Source of the DNA: Pomacea canaliculata
Taxonomy: Eukaryota > Mollusca > Gastropoda > Architaenioglossa > Ampullariidae
NCBI RefSeq assembly: GCF_003073045.1
Contig: NC_037598.1
Location: forward strand, 6,958,342-7,022,341
DNA: 64,000 bases
Reading direction: 5' to 3'
Part shown: positions 27,173-38,800 of the stretch, in pieces
How positions within the stretch are numbered: the stretch's first letter is position 1
Layout of the letters: every line of letters begins with the position of its first letter
The notes under the pieces: model-generated
The model's database searches: none
Seen by the model: only the letters and a program-made list of their open reading frames with translations
Told to the model about the DNA's origin: nothing
Position numbers and translations under genes: made by a program

Positions 27173-27212
27173 CTCTCTCTCTCTCTCCATCTCTCTCTCT
27201 CTGTCCATCTCT
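27173..27212. repeat. (CT)n microsatellite
   Basis: CTCTCTCTCTCTC-type runs are interrupted by CATCT. Confidence 0.75.
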
Positions 27213-29389
27213 TGAGCTTCTCGTACAGGTAGATGTATCCAAGGATGGTCACGATGATCAATAGTTTATACCCACTTTCTCACGAGTGTACAATGTGGAA
27301 TTCTCTAGTAAGCCTTTTCATCCAAGCTAGCGACGACCAAAACGTTCCACATGTCACGTCTTGGAGTCTTTAACAAATCATCAAAAAAATAATTCATATT
27401 AATATAAAATTTTGTCTGTGACTAAAATATGTTCGATCTCATTGCAGGGTAGATCATTTTCAATACAAATTAGTGCAAGATTTTTGTTTCTAAGTTACAG
27501 CCGCCTCCAGGTCAAGGAAGTGTGTTTTATACTTTGTGCAGCAAACCCGTCTTCTTGCTGCTCTGTTCATCCGTCAAAGTCAGATCAAGGAGAGGAAGAA
27601 TGGCAAACTTCCGCTGGCTTTCTCTTCGTGGTAAATAAATGACTACAGAGATTATGCTGTGCCATAATTTTCTACCGTCAGGCCAACCATAATTCTTCCA
27701 TTTTTTTTTTATAAGGGGTACAAGCATTTGTTCCTTCTGATTCAAACTCAAGAATATGTATTGTATATACACAAAAGAATCGACTAGTCCTGGCTGTGAC
27801 AGGAACAGCTGTGAAGTGATGAACCTAGCTCAAGCGATCTCTAGAATTTTTTTGTTCTGTATTCATCCTGAAATTGCTGTGCTTTTTGTATACACCATAT
27901 GCATATCGGTTTTCATCTGCAGCGGTAATGCTGCACTTTGATACCTTGTCATATGCTCTCACCTGTCATATTGGTGGTAGCCTTGACAACGTATGTATAG
28001 ATGCACTACAGTAACGCCAGGCTTTTGATCTTTTGCTTAAAAGGGAGGGTTGAAAGGTTTGTACCTGACTATATCATCAGATTGCAGACATCGATCTCAG
28101 CGAAAATGCATGAATTGAACCTTGTTATGGGACTACTGAAAGTCTAAAAACCGCTTCTGAAATCAAATCACAGGAGCACAGGCGGCTTGTAAACAGCATC
28201 TCACTTCTACTGCCCTCGTGAATCACAGCATTTCATTTTTTTTTTATCGCCACTTAAAACTCAGGTGGCAACATGCCCTTGCAGGTTACTGCCCTTGTCT
28301 GATGGCTTGCAGTGGATGTTGTTGTGGAGCAGTAAACAAGCCTTCATTACATTTGGATTACTTCTAGCATGTCTAGTTTTTAAGCTGTAGTTTGCTGTGA
28401 TTACAAAATAAATAATCCTGGCAACCTGATTCCTCAATTAGTGTGTAAAACCAGTTTGTTGCAATTATATTTCTCAATTTTGTTATTGAAAAACATCTGA
28501 ATTTGTCACCACCTCAAAATGTGCCAGAAAAAAAGTGGGGCAAGGGATGGAATGAAAAAGAATGTTTGATTTTACCAGTATAAAATTTAAAAAAAAAATT
28601 AAAACTTCACTTATTTTTCCTCTCAAAACTACAGAAATTCAAATTGTGGTGTCTGGAACAAGAACGAATACAACTAAAGTATTTGTATCAATTAAAAATG
28701 TCTCAATGATTTTCAGTTCTTCCATCCAGCACATACAATTTTTTACAGACTGGATAAAGTTGAGGAAGACAGGAAAATCAGTTCTTTACAGTTCAGAATT
28801 TGGAGTTTATTAAGATCAAAAGGCAAGTTAAAGTAATCAACAAACACAACTTATATTAACAGTTTTCCTGTTTCGTTTTTACTCCACTCACAAGTTCAGT
28901 TTGGATTGCTTCAACCACAAAACTAAAAAATGACCCTGTGAGTTATTGCTTTCACAGCTTTATTCTATTATGTCTAGTTGATAGAAGTCAATCTTCTTGA
29001 ATGTACTGCCAATCACTTCCATTAAATGTTTTCTTTTCAGCTCAGTCAATGTTTAGTGCTGAATGTTCTAAATTAGCCAAGATTAGGCAAGTGGAAATCA
29101 TATGGACAGTTACCCGAGTTCTGTGAATGCATCTCGCAGCAGTTAACCTATATATGAGCCCACATCTATATGCAAGATATATTGACAATGTCTTGGGCAA
29201 ACAGAAAAGATTACATCACGTTTACTTTTTGCCTTTGTTTATTCACTTAACATTTTTCATCATAGTAGTGTAACATTGTTGTTTTCTTTCAACCGGCACA
29301 TAACAAAAATATTTCATAACATATTGGAACACAGATACACTAAGCAACTGTACAAAGATCCTGCTCAAATTAAGGATTGTCCCAGCTGT

Positions 29390-29816
29390 TTTATTTTTTC
29401 TTTAAATAAAACCTGCTCAATGTTAGATGTCAAACATTTCTTCCTTTGATCTTTAACTTTGCCATTACTTGGCACAAAAATTAAGTAAGTGCAAGAGGAT
29501 AGAAACTAAAGTTTTCTTATGATCCATGTCGTGACTTCTGTGAAATGAGAGGTATTATAAGATAAATTAATATACACTTTCATTGTTTCTCTCTGCCACA
29601 TCCACATCAGATACAACCTTGCAACATCCCCACTTTCCCTTTTTTTGTTTTGTTTTTTATATATACAGAACGATCTCAAATGGCACTCAAACAATGCGGT
29701 CTGACATTATACTGTTTTCACCCTAGTAGCAAACATTCTCACAGTCAAACTTTGTGTGTCGGACGTAAATGGGGTGTTTGTAAAAGCATCACAAAAACTA
29801 TGAAATCCATTCAAGG
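29390..29816 (-). terminator. MANF 3'UTR with candidate poly(A) signal
   Basis: Past the MANF stop codon on the minus strand, the first clear AATAAA is at 29,395-29,390, about 420 nt downstream. A second is at 29,243-29,238. Cleavage position is inferred. Confidence 0.4.
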
Positions 29817-32520
29817 TCAAAGATCTGTCTTCTGGCTCCGTTTCTTAGCAGCCTCTGGGTCATACTTTGGCATAAGACGTTCTATTTCTCGAATAAAATC
29901 AGCCTTTTCTGCACATCCTTTGCAGACGCTGTCCTCGCCCCAAGCTGAAAGGATCTTCTTAAGCTCACTCACCCGAAGCTTCTTCAGATCCGTTGCAGTC
30001 AAATCAATTTGCTTTTCTGGAAAACATAGTAACAATTTTAACAGATTTACTACACCACTATTGACGGACCTATTTCCTGAAGAGGTATCGAGTACTGTCT
30101 TATAATTGTCCTATAATTTTAATACATGTGCACATACTAACATGCACTCGGAGACCTAAACACTTTCACTAACACTTTCTATCTCTGAAAGTCAACACTT
30201 TTCTAGTAATGCTTGTAACATCACCACTGATCATATATTTACAAACTGGTATCCCTACATTTTCCAAAAGAAATTCCTTTGATTTGGGGCTATATTTAAT
30301 AACTATCTCAAGTTGAATTAAAAGTTTTACATATATGAAAAGTATAAACTTCATCTTTTGTATACTTAAGGACATACTTAAATGCACTTGTTTTCTTTTC
30401 ACAGAATTTTTTTAAAAGAAAATGGCAATAGAGCGCAAACAGATGGTCATAAGAATTTTATTTGTATAAACATTTGACTTCTGCAGAAGATTGTAAGGAA
30501 AATGGACTGCCCTGCACTTATTAAAAAAAAAAAATGAAAAAAAAAAGACATAACAAAGAAAAAAGTCTCTTTCAAAATGTACTCAAATTATTTTATGTAA
30601 TTTCTATAGAAAATCTTATCTACAGAGTAAAAGTTCGACCAGAAGCAACCTAAAACGCACTTAATTTTTTTCAGCATGTGATTTTTCTTAAAAGTCATGA
30701 TAGAGCTCAAACTGTCAGTCGTTTAGTCGGGCTGGGGAGGTAGTTTTAATAAGCATGACGATTATATAGCGAAATGCATCTGCGAACATTTTTTTGTTGT
30801 AAATAAGAGGGGGTCATAATCGGAAAGGTCTTAATAAAGAGATTTTACGGTTAATAAAGCTCAGCATATCCATGGTAAAAAAAAGATTATATGATAATTA
30901 CCATATCGCAGCTCGCAAATCTGTTGGTCAGCCTTCTTCAGCTTTTCACATACTTTACTTGGGGGCATGCGCCAGCTGAGTGGCTGGGTCATCTTGTCCA
31001 AGATGCGGGTGGGTGAATTGGGAACAGCTCCCAGCATTACACACTGTAGAATTAAAAAAGTCAAATGCTCACATCTAGATCCTTTCAGGAGTTACTGAAA
31101 ATCAGAATGCAAAACAAGTGTGCATATGCACTCATACACCTCTCTGTAAGTGTATTTTTTTGGAGAAGTGAACACCATTTGCAAAAGCCAGTTTCTAACA
31201 ATGATACATTTGCCTCTGCAAGTCACTTTCATTTACAATGCCTCTGAAGCAGCTTCCTCAAAGATGCTTTAGTAAAAACATCTGTATCAGAAGACTATTA
31301 CTTCATGGTTATTATTATCTTCCTGAATGATGGATTCATTACACACCAAAAGATTATGCTCACACTTTTCTGGGAATGTAAAGAATGCAAAGAATAGGTG
31401 CAGACACAAGTTATACCCCTTCCAAATGAAGGGATGATAGTAGTTATAACAATGATAATATTTTAGGTTGACTTTATCATCTTGGCAACTAGCACCATTT
31501 TATTTCTTTTATTACAAGCACTTTTTGTTTCAAACTATTATATAAAATACTAGAACATACAAACTTATGATCTTTTCCTTTAGCATCTTTGCAATACTTC
31601 TGGAACCTCTTCTCAATCTTCTCTTTGTCACCCTTCTCATCATCAGGAACAGTCTCCAGAAACCTTTCTAGCGTTCCAATGCAGACTGTAACAGACATCA
31701 ACATATAATGAAGAAGCATCATGCAACAGTCAAAAGACACTTGTTTAAATTACCAACACTGAGAAAGAGGAGACAAGTGAATAAAATTAATAATAATAGC
31801 CTGATATAGATTTTGAGAGAGAAGTGCTTTTGTCAGTGCTCTAGTAATGGGCTAGCAAATTCAATCAGTAGAAGCAACAAATGAGTTAATGCTGACTTCT
31901 TCTTTCATTATATGTAACATTTGTCAATTTCTGCCTGGAAGGTAGTTGCCCTCTGGGTCTAATTTTAAAATTCTGGGCAACCTGACTATGACTGAGACAC
32001 CCTGTGTTAATATCACTTTGGGGAAAATCAGTGATAAATAAATCATATCTGTCCAAAGTGACCAGATGCTATTTAAAATCTAGACGATTTTACACTCTAT
32101 GAGAAAAGAAAAAACAGCTTCTGCAGGTACTCTATCTAGAGAGATCCTATTTCAATTAAATGAAAATCAAATACGCTTCCATTTTCAAATCTAGGAAAAC
32201 AATTCTCTGACGTACTTAACCCAGTCAACTAACGACCTGATATTATTTATTAATGTTTAGCATTGTCTCTCACTTTTATTATTACACAATTATCACAATC
32301 ACACTATTACAATTATTTAAAAGAATGTAAACAGTGAACAGGATGTTTATCGTAGACGTGCTACATCTCATTCCCTAGTTAGCAATCTTCAACACGTAAA
32401 CAAACGTGACAGCATACCTTCGCAGTCCCTAGGATCGCCTTTAGAATCTGCTGTAGCAATCACCATTAAAAAAACAACTGCCACCGCCGCCAACGTAATC
32501 GTCAAAAGTCGTCGCTCCAT
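29817..32520 (-). CDS. MANF: MANF/CDNF family ER-resident neurotrophic factor
   Basis: Four coding exons on the minus strand: 32520-32418, 31685-31561, 31043-30902 and 30016-29817, all GT-AG, 570 nt, 189 aa. Residues 1-24 form a signal peptide (hydrophobic [20 protein letters not shown]). The mature part has the family's eight cysteines: DCEVC at 32-36, YCKD, FCV, VCEKL, ICEL and the C-terminal CKGC at 155-158. The N-terminal half is the saposin-like lipid-binding domain; the C-terminal half is the SAP-like domain. The protein ends in KTDL, matching the KDEL-like RTDL retention signal of known MANF. In other animals it is an ER-stress-induced, partly secreted cytoprotective protein that interacts with BiP. 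Invertebrates normally have one member, co-orthologous to vertebrate MANF and CDNF. It lies head-to-head with HSPA14, the arrangement recalled for human CDNF. Identity is very secure; the MANF versus CDNF label is a naming choice. Confidence 0.95.
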
Positions 32521-32868
32521 CGCCGTGACACTGTTGACGTGTAGTCAGGAAACTGAGCAGACGTTCAACCGTTGGTTTTAAGTAGAAAGTTAAATTAAAA
32601 CTAGCCTGCTGTGAAAAATTTTGTTAGCTCCACTGTTTTCTCAGGGTAGAAGATACAGTATGACGTGTCGAAAAGGTAATGAGTTTTATAACTGGCGTTG
32701 CCGCTGTAGACTCGTCATATTTAACGTTTGATCTCAGTATCCTCTGGAAGAAAACGTGTTTCCTTTTCGCCGGTACAGTTGTCGAAATGTGATTGGTTCA
32801 TTCAGCGATCTAAAAATAGTACACCGGAAGTTGTAGCTGCACGAGAGAGAGCAACAAAGTGTTTTTAA
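32521..32868. promoter_or_regulatory. Bidirectional MANF/HSPA14 promoter
   Basis: The 348 bp between the two opposed start codons must hold both 5'UTRs and a shared promoter. Visible motifs are TGACGTGT at 32,535-32,542 and again at 32,661-32,668 (close to the UPRE core TGACGTG bound by XBP1/ATF6), an inverted CCAAT box (ATTGG, 32,792-32,796) and an ETS/GABP-like CCGGAAGT at 32,824-32,831. CCAAT and ETS sites are typical of TATA-less bidirectional promoters. Motif function is inferred. Confidence 0.6.
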
Positions 32869-35800
32869 ATGGCGGCCTTCGGTGTTCACTTCGGCACGTG
32901 TTCTGCTTGCCTGGCTGTTTACAAGGTACATGAATGTTAAGAGACTAGACCTACAGGAAGCTTGAAAAGTTTACTTCAGTTCAAAAGTGGTTTATTGTTG
33001 GAAGATCGGTCAAATTCAAAATAATAATAGTAAAAGGACTATAATCACACTATGAAACATGAACATTAAGACGGGAAATCATTTAAAGCATAGTCAAGCA
33101 CAAAGCAAGTATAATGTTTTTGAGAATGTTTCATAAAAGATGAAGGTGTAGCAAACATGTACTTTTGATTAGTTCACTGTCCATGAAAATGTCATCAGAA
33201 TTTTATGTAGACACAAGCCCAAGAATATACTTTTGACCAAGTCAAGGTGGATAACACATGAGACAGTAAAAATAACTCAGGAAATGTCTGTTCAGATGAG
33301 GATCTAACATCAGATATATATATAGAAAAAAAGTTTTTAATGGAATCAGAGGTGAAAACACATTTGTCAACAGAATAAGCAATGCCATTGCTGCCCAACC
33401 TTTTTTTTGCCTGAGGGCCTCACTCCACATGATAAAAATTTTCATAGTACAGAACATGGCAGTTTTGCCAGAATCATGCTGATGTTAAAAATGAAATGAA
33501 ATAGCAATATATCAAAGCATAAGATTTGGTTCAAAAGAAATCATAAGCCTGTGGCGGTGTCAGGGTGGTGTCACCATGTATCTGGTTAAAATGAGCAAAC
33601 CGCATGAGGCATCTTCGCAGGCTGTAGTTTGGGCACTTTTGACCAAGGCCAACTTTGTCAGCTCCAACAAGTGTGCATACACACATATATATCTATGTGC
33701 ATGAGCATACACTGAGTAAATCTCACATTTATTACTATTAAAATGTAATGTGGAAGAGCCTATGATGATTCAGATATTTTTGTCTGTGTATTTCTTAATC
33801 ATCAACATCAAATCAAATCAGATCAAATCAGACTTTATTGTCTGTCGAGGATACCCAAGACAGAAATTTTTCTTTTGCTCACAAGGGCAGGCATACATAC
33901 ACAGACATTTAATACACACAGTTAGGAGTAAAGATACATTGTCATGGTATGTTGGATCTCCATCAAATGGTCAATGAAATTCCAATACATTATATTTCTT
34001 GTATATATTAATAAAAAATGCGTTGGCATTGCAGAATGCAACGAAAATGTCTGAACTGCATTTTCTTCATCCTCCTAGTACTAGTTTCCATGTCAACAAC
34101 AGTTACTGTAATACGGTTATTAAGGATGTTCGAACATGGATATGCTTTCCAACTGAATGTTGGCTTGACAGTTGTTCAGTGATGAAACAGATCTGATCAC
34201 TTTTTGGTACCATTTAATTTCTTAAATTTTAAATTCGTAGAATAAAGTAAAAATTTTGCTGCTCATATAATCAGTGACAAGTGTTAATAATATAATGACT
34301 GCTTGTGTGCAGGATGGGAAAACAGATGTTGTAGCCAATGATCTTGGAGACAGAGTAACACCTTGTGTTGTTGCTTTCACTGAACATGAAGTGGTATGAC
34401 TTAAGTAATTCTCAAAATTCACCCATTTTCTGTATTTTCCCTTGCATGCAGATCGTGTAGAATTGTTAGAAATAATTGTATTTTGTAACAATGTAGATGT
34501 AAATTTGTGGCATTCCGGTGCTTGGAAGAATAAGTATGGGAACAAAAAAAACCTTTGTTTAGACTTGTATCTCACACTCTGATGCACCTTCAAACATAAA
34601 TTTTTACTTTTTAGTTCTATTTTTTTTTCAAAAAAAATTTTTATTTCTCATTTTTACCAAAGGTAGTCTAAGACAAGTTTTGCTTCTTGTTCAGTATTTA
34701 ATGCTGTCAAGCCACATTATATGACATAACATAATAATTTCATGTTGTTGTAGACATTGTGCTTGGAGTAATTAAACAAATATCATGCCTCTTTTTTAGC
34801 ATCACACTTTAAAAAAAGATACATTCACTTCCACACATACATATATATATACACACACACAGTTGCACGCAAGCAGTCCTACCCGACTGGGGACATTTCA
34901 AGAACCTAAAATCTTAAGAACAGACAGAAATTAACAAAGGAGCATATATGTGGGGGGTTTTTTGTTTTGTTTTTTTTTTTTTTAATCTTAGAGCTAACAA
35001 ACTTTGCATATTAAGCTTAGTGAAGATTTTGACATAATAATTGTACATAATTTTGTCTCAGACAGTTGGGGCAGCAGCTAAACAAGGAATAATTCGCAAT
35101 GCATCAAATACAGTTTCACAAGTTAAACGTGTTCTTGGCCGAAACTTTGATGATCCTGTATCACAAGCCTACATTTCATCCTGTCCAGTCAAGGTAAATG
35201 CAGTTAATATCAGCACTAATGCTCAAGGAAGTGGTCTGTTTTCAGTGTACTTTTAAAAGATTCAGTGGTGGGTGTGGAAAGGGGGAGAGTTCCATTATTT
35301 TGGTGCACAGTAACTAAAAATCCTGTGACCATATGTTGTTGTTCTGGTGACAGGAATAGTAAGGATCCAGTCATCAGACGAAGAGTATAGCTATCTGGAT
35401 GGGATATAGGAGAAGAAAAGTTCAGTGAAATATGGTAGAAACCTGCAAAGAAACTAAAACAGCACAGACAGTTTGTGCTGGATGTGATTTAAGTATTAGC
35501 AAAATCTTCTAGGGTATTTTTAATCATTTCAAAATAGTGCTTATAGGTATATGAATCTTTTTTGTTGCAAAAAATTCTTCTGTGAGCAGGATTATTCATA
35601 TGTTATTACTGTAGGTATGGAGAAAAAGGAGAAGTTTTAGACGGGTAAGTAATTATATGAGCTGTAGACAATTCTTCATTGTTTACAGCATGTAGTTTAT
35701 GCAAAGTTCTTTGACATGCACAGTTGCTAGAATTTGTAGGACTGCCTGGAATTGCACAGTTAGTGCCTGGTTGCTCAGCAAATAAATATGACTGTAGTTT

Positions 35801-38800
35801 TGAGATGCAGTGTGTAACGGAAAACAGGAAAAGATGAGGGAATATCTTAGTCCAGTATATGTGCTTTGCAAATAATCTGCTCCCGTGCTAGATACAATGG
35901 TCCCTTTGATTTAACATATTTGTTTGTATGAAGGATAAGATTTGTTTGTAAAAATAGTCAGATTACTTTGCTCAGGACTTCAAACCACATGATTTTTCAT
36001 CTCCTTTATACAAACACAGAACAAAATTCTTGTTTACATAAATTGTTAGGTGGTTTAAAATATGCTCAGGTTTTTGATGTTAATACATTTTTTGTAAATT
36101 TGAGAGGTAGGTTGGTTGTTTGGATTCTTGCAGTGTCAAGAACTAAGGCTACATCAGCCAGATAAATACCTAAATCTGTAAACCAGCCTCTCATTCTGCT
36201 GCAGAGAGAAATTATGTGAACTTGGGGCACGAGGCAAACCAAGTTGTCTTGGTGTGCTTTGTTGCTACACCACCAGACTGTTCTTATTTGAGATGATGGG
36301 TATAGAAGTTTCAGCATTAAAAATATTTTGTCTGAGTCATAAAATTTGTATAATCAGATAAACATAGTATCAGACAGAAATTAACAAAAGATTTTTGTGT
36401 TCATTCTCTTGTGCTCAGATCCTCAAGCAGGACACCACACCAGTCTTTGAGGTGGACTGCCAGGGGAGGAAACAGCAGATCAAACCCAGTAAAATAGCTG
36501 AAATCATCTACCGAAAAATGTTAGGTGAGTCTGTACCCAAATTAAATGCATGCCTACTTCTTGGCCAAGCCCTGGCAAATCGGCAAGATGTTTATTGTAT
36601 TTTGCATTAGCATTTTTCCCATATGACAGCTATGCTGTATGTGGATAGAAAGCCAACAGCATCACCCTTTACTCATTGCTATGACCCTATTTATTTTATT
36701 TATATTTATATGATAAGTATTTCTTTTTTTACTTATAATACTTTTTGCTGCAAATAGAAACAGCTCAGAGTCATGGAGGAAGTGGGATCCAGGATGCTGT
36801 ATTGGCTGTACCTGGTGACTTCACAGCTGAGCAGAGAAATGCTGTCAGGTATGCTTCCTCCTAAATCTCGTTAAACATGAAAAAGTAACTTCTGGTCTGC
36901 AGCTTTTACATCATGTCATGTCATAAAAATGTTAATATAACACACCATCCTCCTAAAACATAGTCTTACGTAACCTAAAGGTACTGCTCACCATTTAACA
37001 GAGACAGAAGTTCTAAGTGCAGGTCTTTTGTTGGTGTAGTGAAGCTGCAACAAAGGCTGGGTTCAACGTCCTGCGAGTGATCAATGAGTGCTCTGCTGCC
37101 GCATTAGCATATGATCTTGGTCAAGTGGACAACAGTGAAGAGTAGTAAGTGGTCTCTGTCTTGGGGAAAGTGTATGTGACATGAATCATTTGCTTGAAGT
37201 TTTAAGCAGATTTATGATGTCAACACTTAGTTGCTTCCATATGTGCACAATACAATAACTGTTGTTGCCCACTCATCTTCTGTTTTAGGATTATATATAT
37301 GTCTCACCTCCTTTTGTGTTCCAATATATGTACATTTTTAGAAATATACATGCATGCATAATTTTACCAAAAGACATTTGCTTTTGTGGAGATTTAGATA
37401 CCCATTCTCCATTAAATAGATGTTATTTTCTTGAAGAAGAAAATAAACTAGCACCGTATATTGTTATATTTGTTTGTTTTTTTTTACCCCAGTAATGTGC
37501 TTGTTTATCGACTGGGGGGTACGTCCCATGAGGCTACTGTGCTGCAGATCCAAAATGGCATGTACCGCATTCTAGCATCTTGTAATGACCATTCTTTTGG
37601 TGCTGATCACTTCACAGAGATTCTACAAAAGCACCTTGCATCTGAGTTCCAAAGGTTAGTAGTTCCAAGTCAAAAATCACCATATCATTGATCCCAGGTC
37701 AATTCCTGCTATGCATTGATAAATGTGAAGAAGTAATAAGTTTAATGAGTCTTGAAATTAATGAAAATTTCTGATAATACAATTAGAGACTGAAATTGAG
37801 GAAATTGGTTTAGTGACCTTGACTGTTGTTTTTGTGGCTGTCTACAGAATGTATCGCAGTGATCCTCTGGAAAACAAAAGAGCTGCAGCCAAGCTCCTGT
37901 TGAGTGCAGAAGTCTGTAAGCATACTCTGTCCAATCTTACCAATGCTCAGTGTGCTGTGGATTCTCTACATGATGGCATTGATTTTCACTGTCCTGTGTC
38001 AAGGTAGGATTTCAAAGATGCATTAAAAGATCGCATATGCACTCATGCATCACACACATAGTATTGTTTTGATTTTGTCTAAAAGGCTAATGATAATGAA
38101 GACCACCACTCCCTAATGGCTCAATACGCTTTACATAAAAAAACACCGTAAAATCGTAACAGTACATACAGCATAACAAAATTCTTCATTATCTACATAA
38201 CCATTGGAGAGTGATGTCCCTTCACTAAACTGGCTTGAGAGGACTAGCTCTTTGTATTTCTTTGGATTTTGTTCTTTTTCTAAGTTAATGTTGGTTTTTG
38301 AGTCCATTGTTTGACATGTTCTGATCCCAGTGATGTGCTGGATTGTCTTTCTGGTGACATTTTCTTTCACTTCTGTTGGTTCAGCTGATTCCTTGACTAA
38401 CAGTCCTTTCTTCCACTTTTCCATTTTCATCTTGGTTCAGTTTCTTGTTTGTGCATGTCTACATTCAGATGAAACACGTGCATTGGGGCAAAACTTATTG
38501 ATGACTCAAAACTGTCTCCATTTTTTCTGATCTGCAGGAGGTTCATCCTTAGCATTCTTGGTCTGTTCTTTCAAATCTGTTTTTCCCTCGATGACAAAGG
38601 ATTGCAACTCTAAACTCTAAATCTTCAATGGTGAAATGTGCTGCTAGGCTACACAGACAAATCTGGTCCTCCATTTTTTTCTGTTTCCAGGATTTTTCCC
38701 CCTACAATTTATGCATTTATTTTAATTTCATAGATTTGTTGGATAACGGAATACAGATGGTCCTTGGGTTACGTCAGCCCCGAGCCAGCATAGACACCAA

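Larger units (their letters stand above)
18385..29380. other. Gene-free stretch with scattered repeats
   Basis: No exon chain was found. GC-rich patches with frames on both strands occur at 19,080-19,330, 19,680-19,930, 21,700-22,060 and 24,950-25,600. The last has the longest non-genic frames (171 codons minus, 134 plus), but without recognisable domains. Repeats inside the interval are listed separately. Confidence 0.45.
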
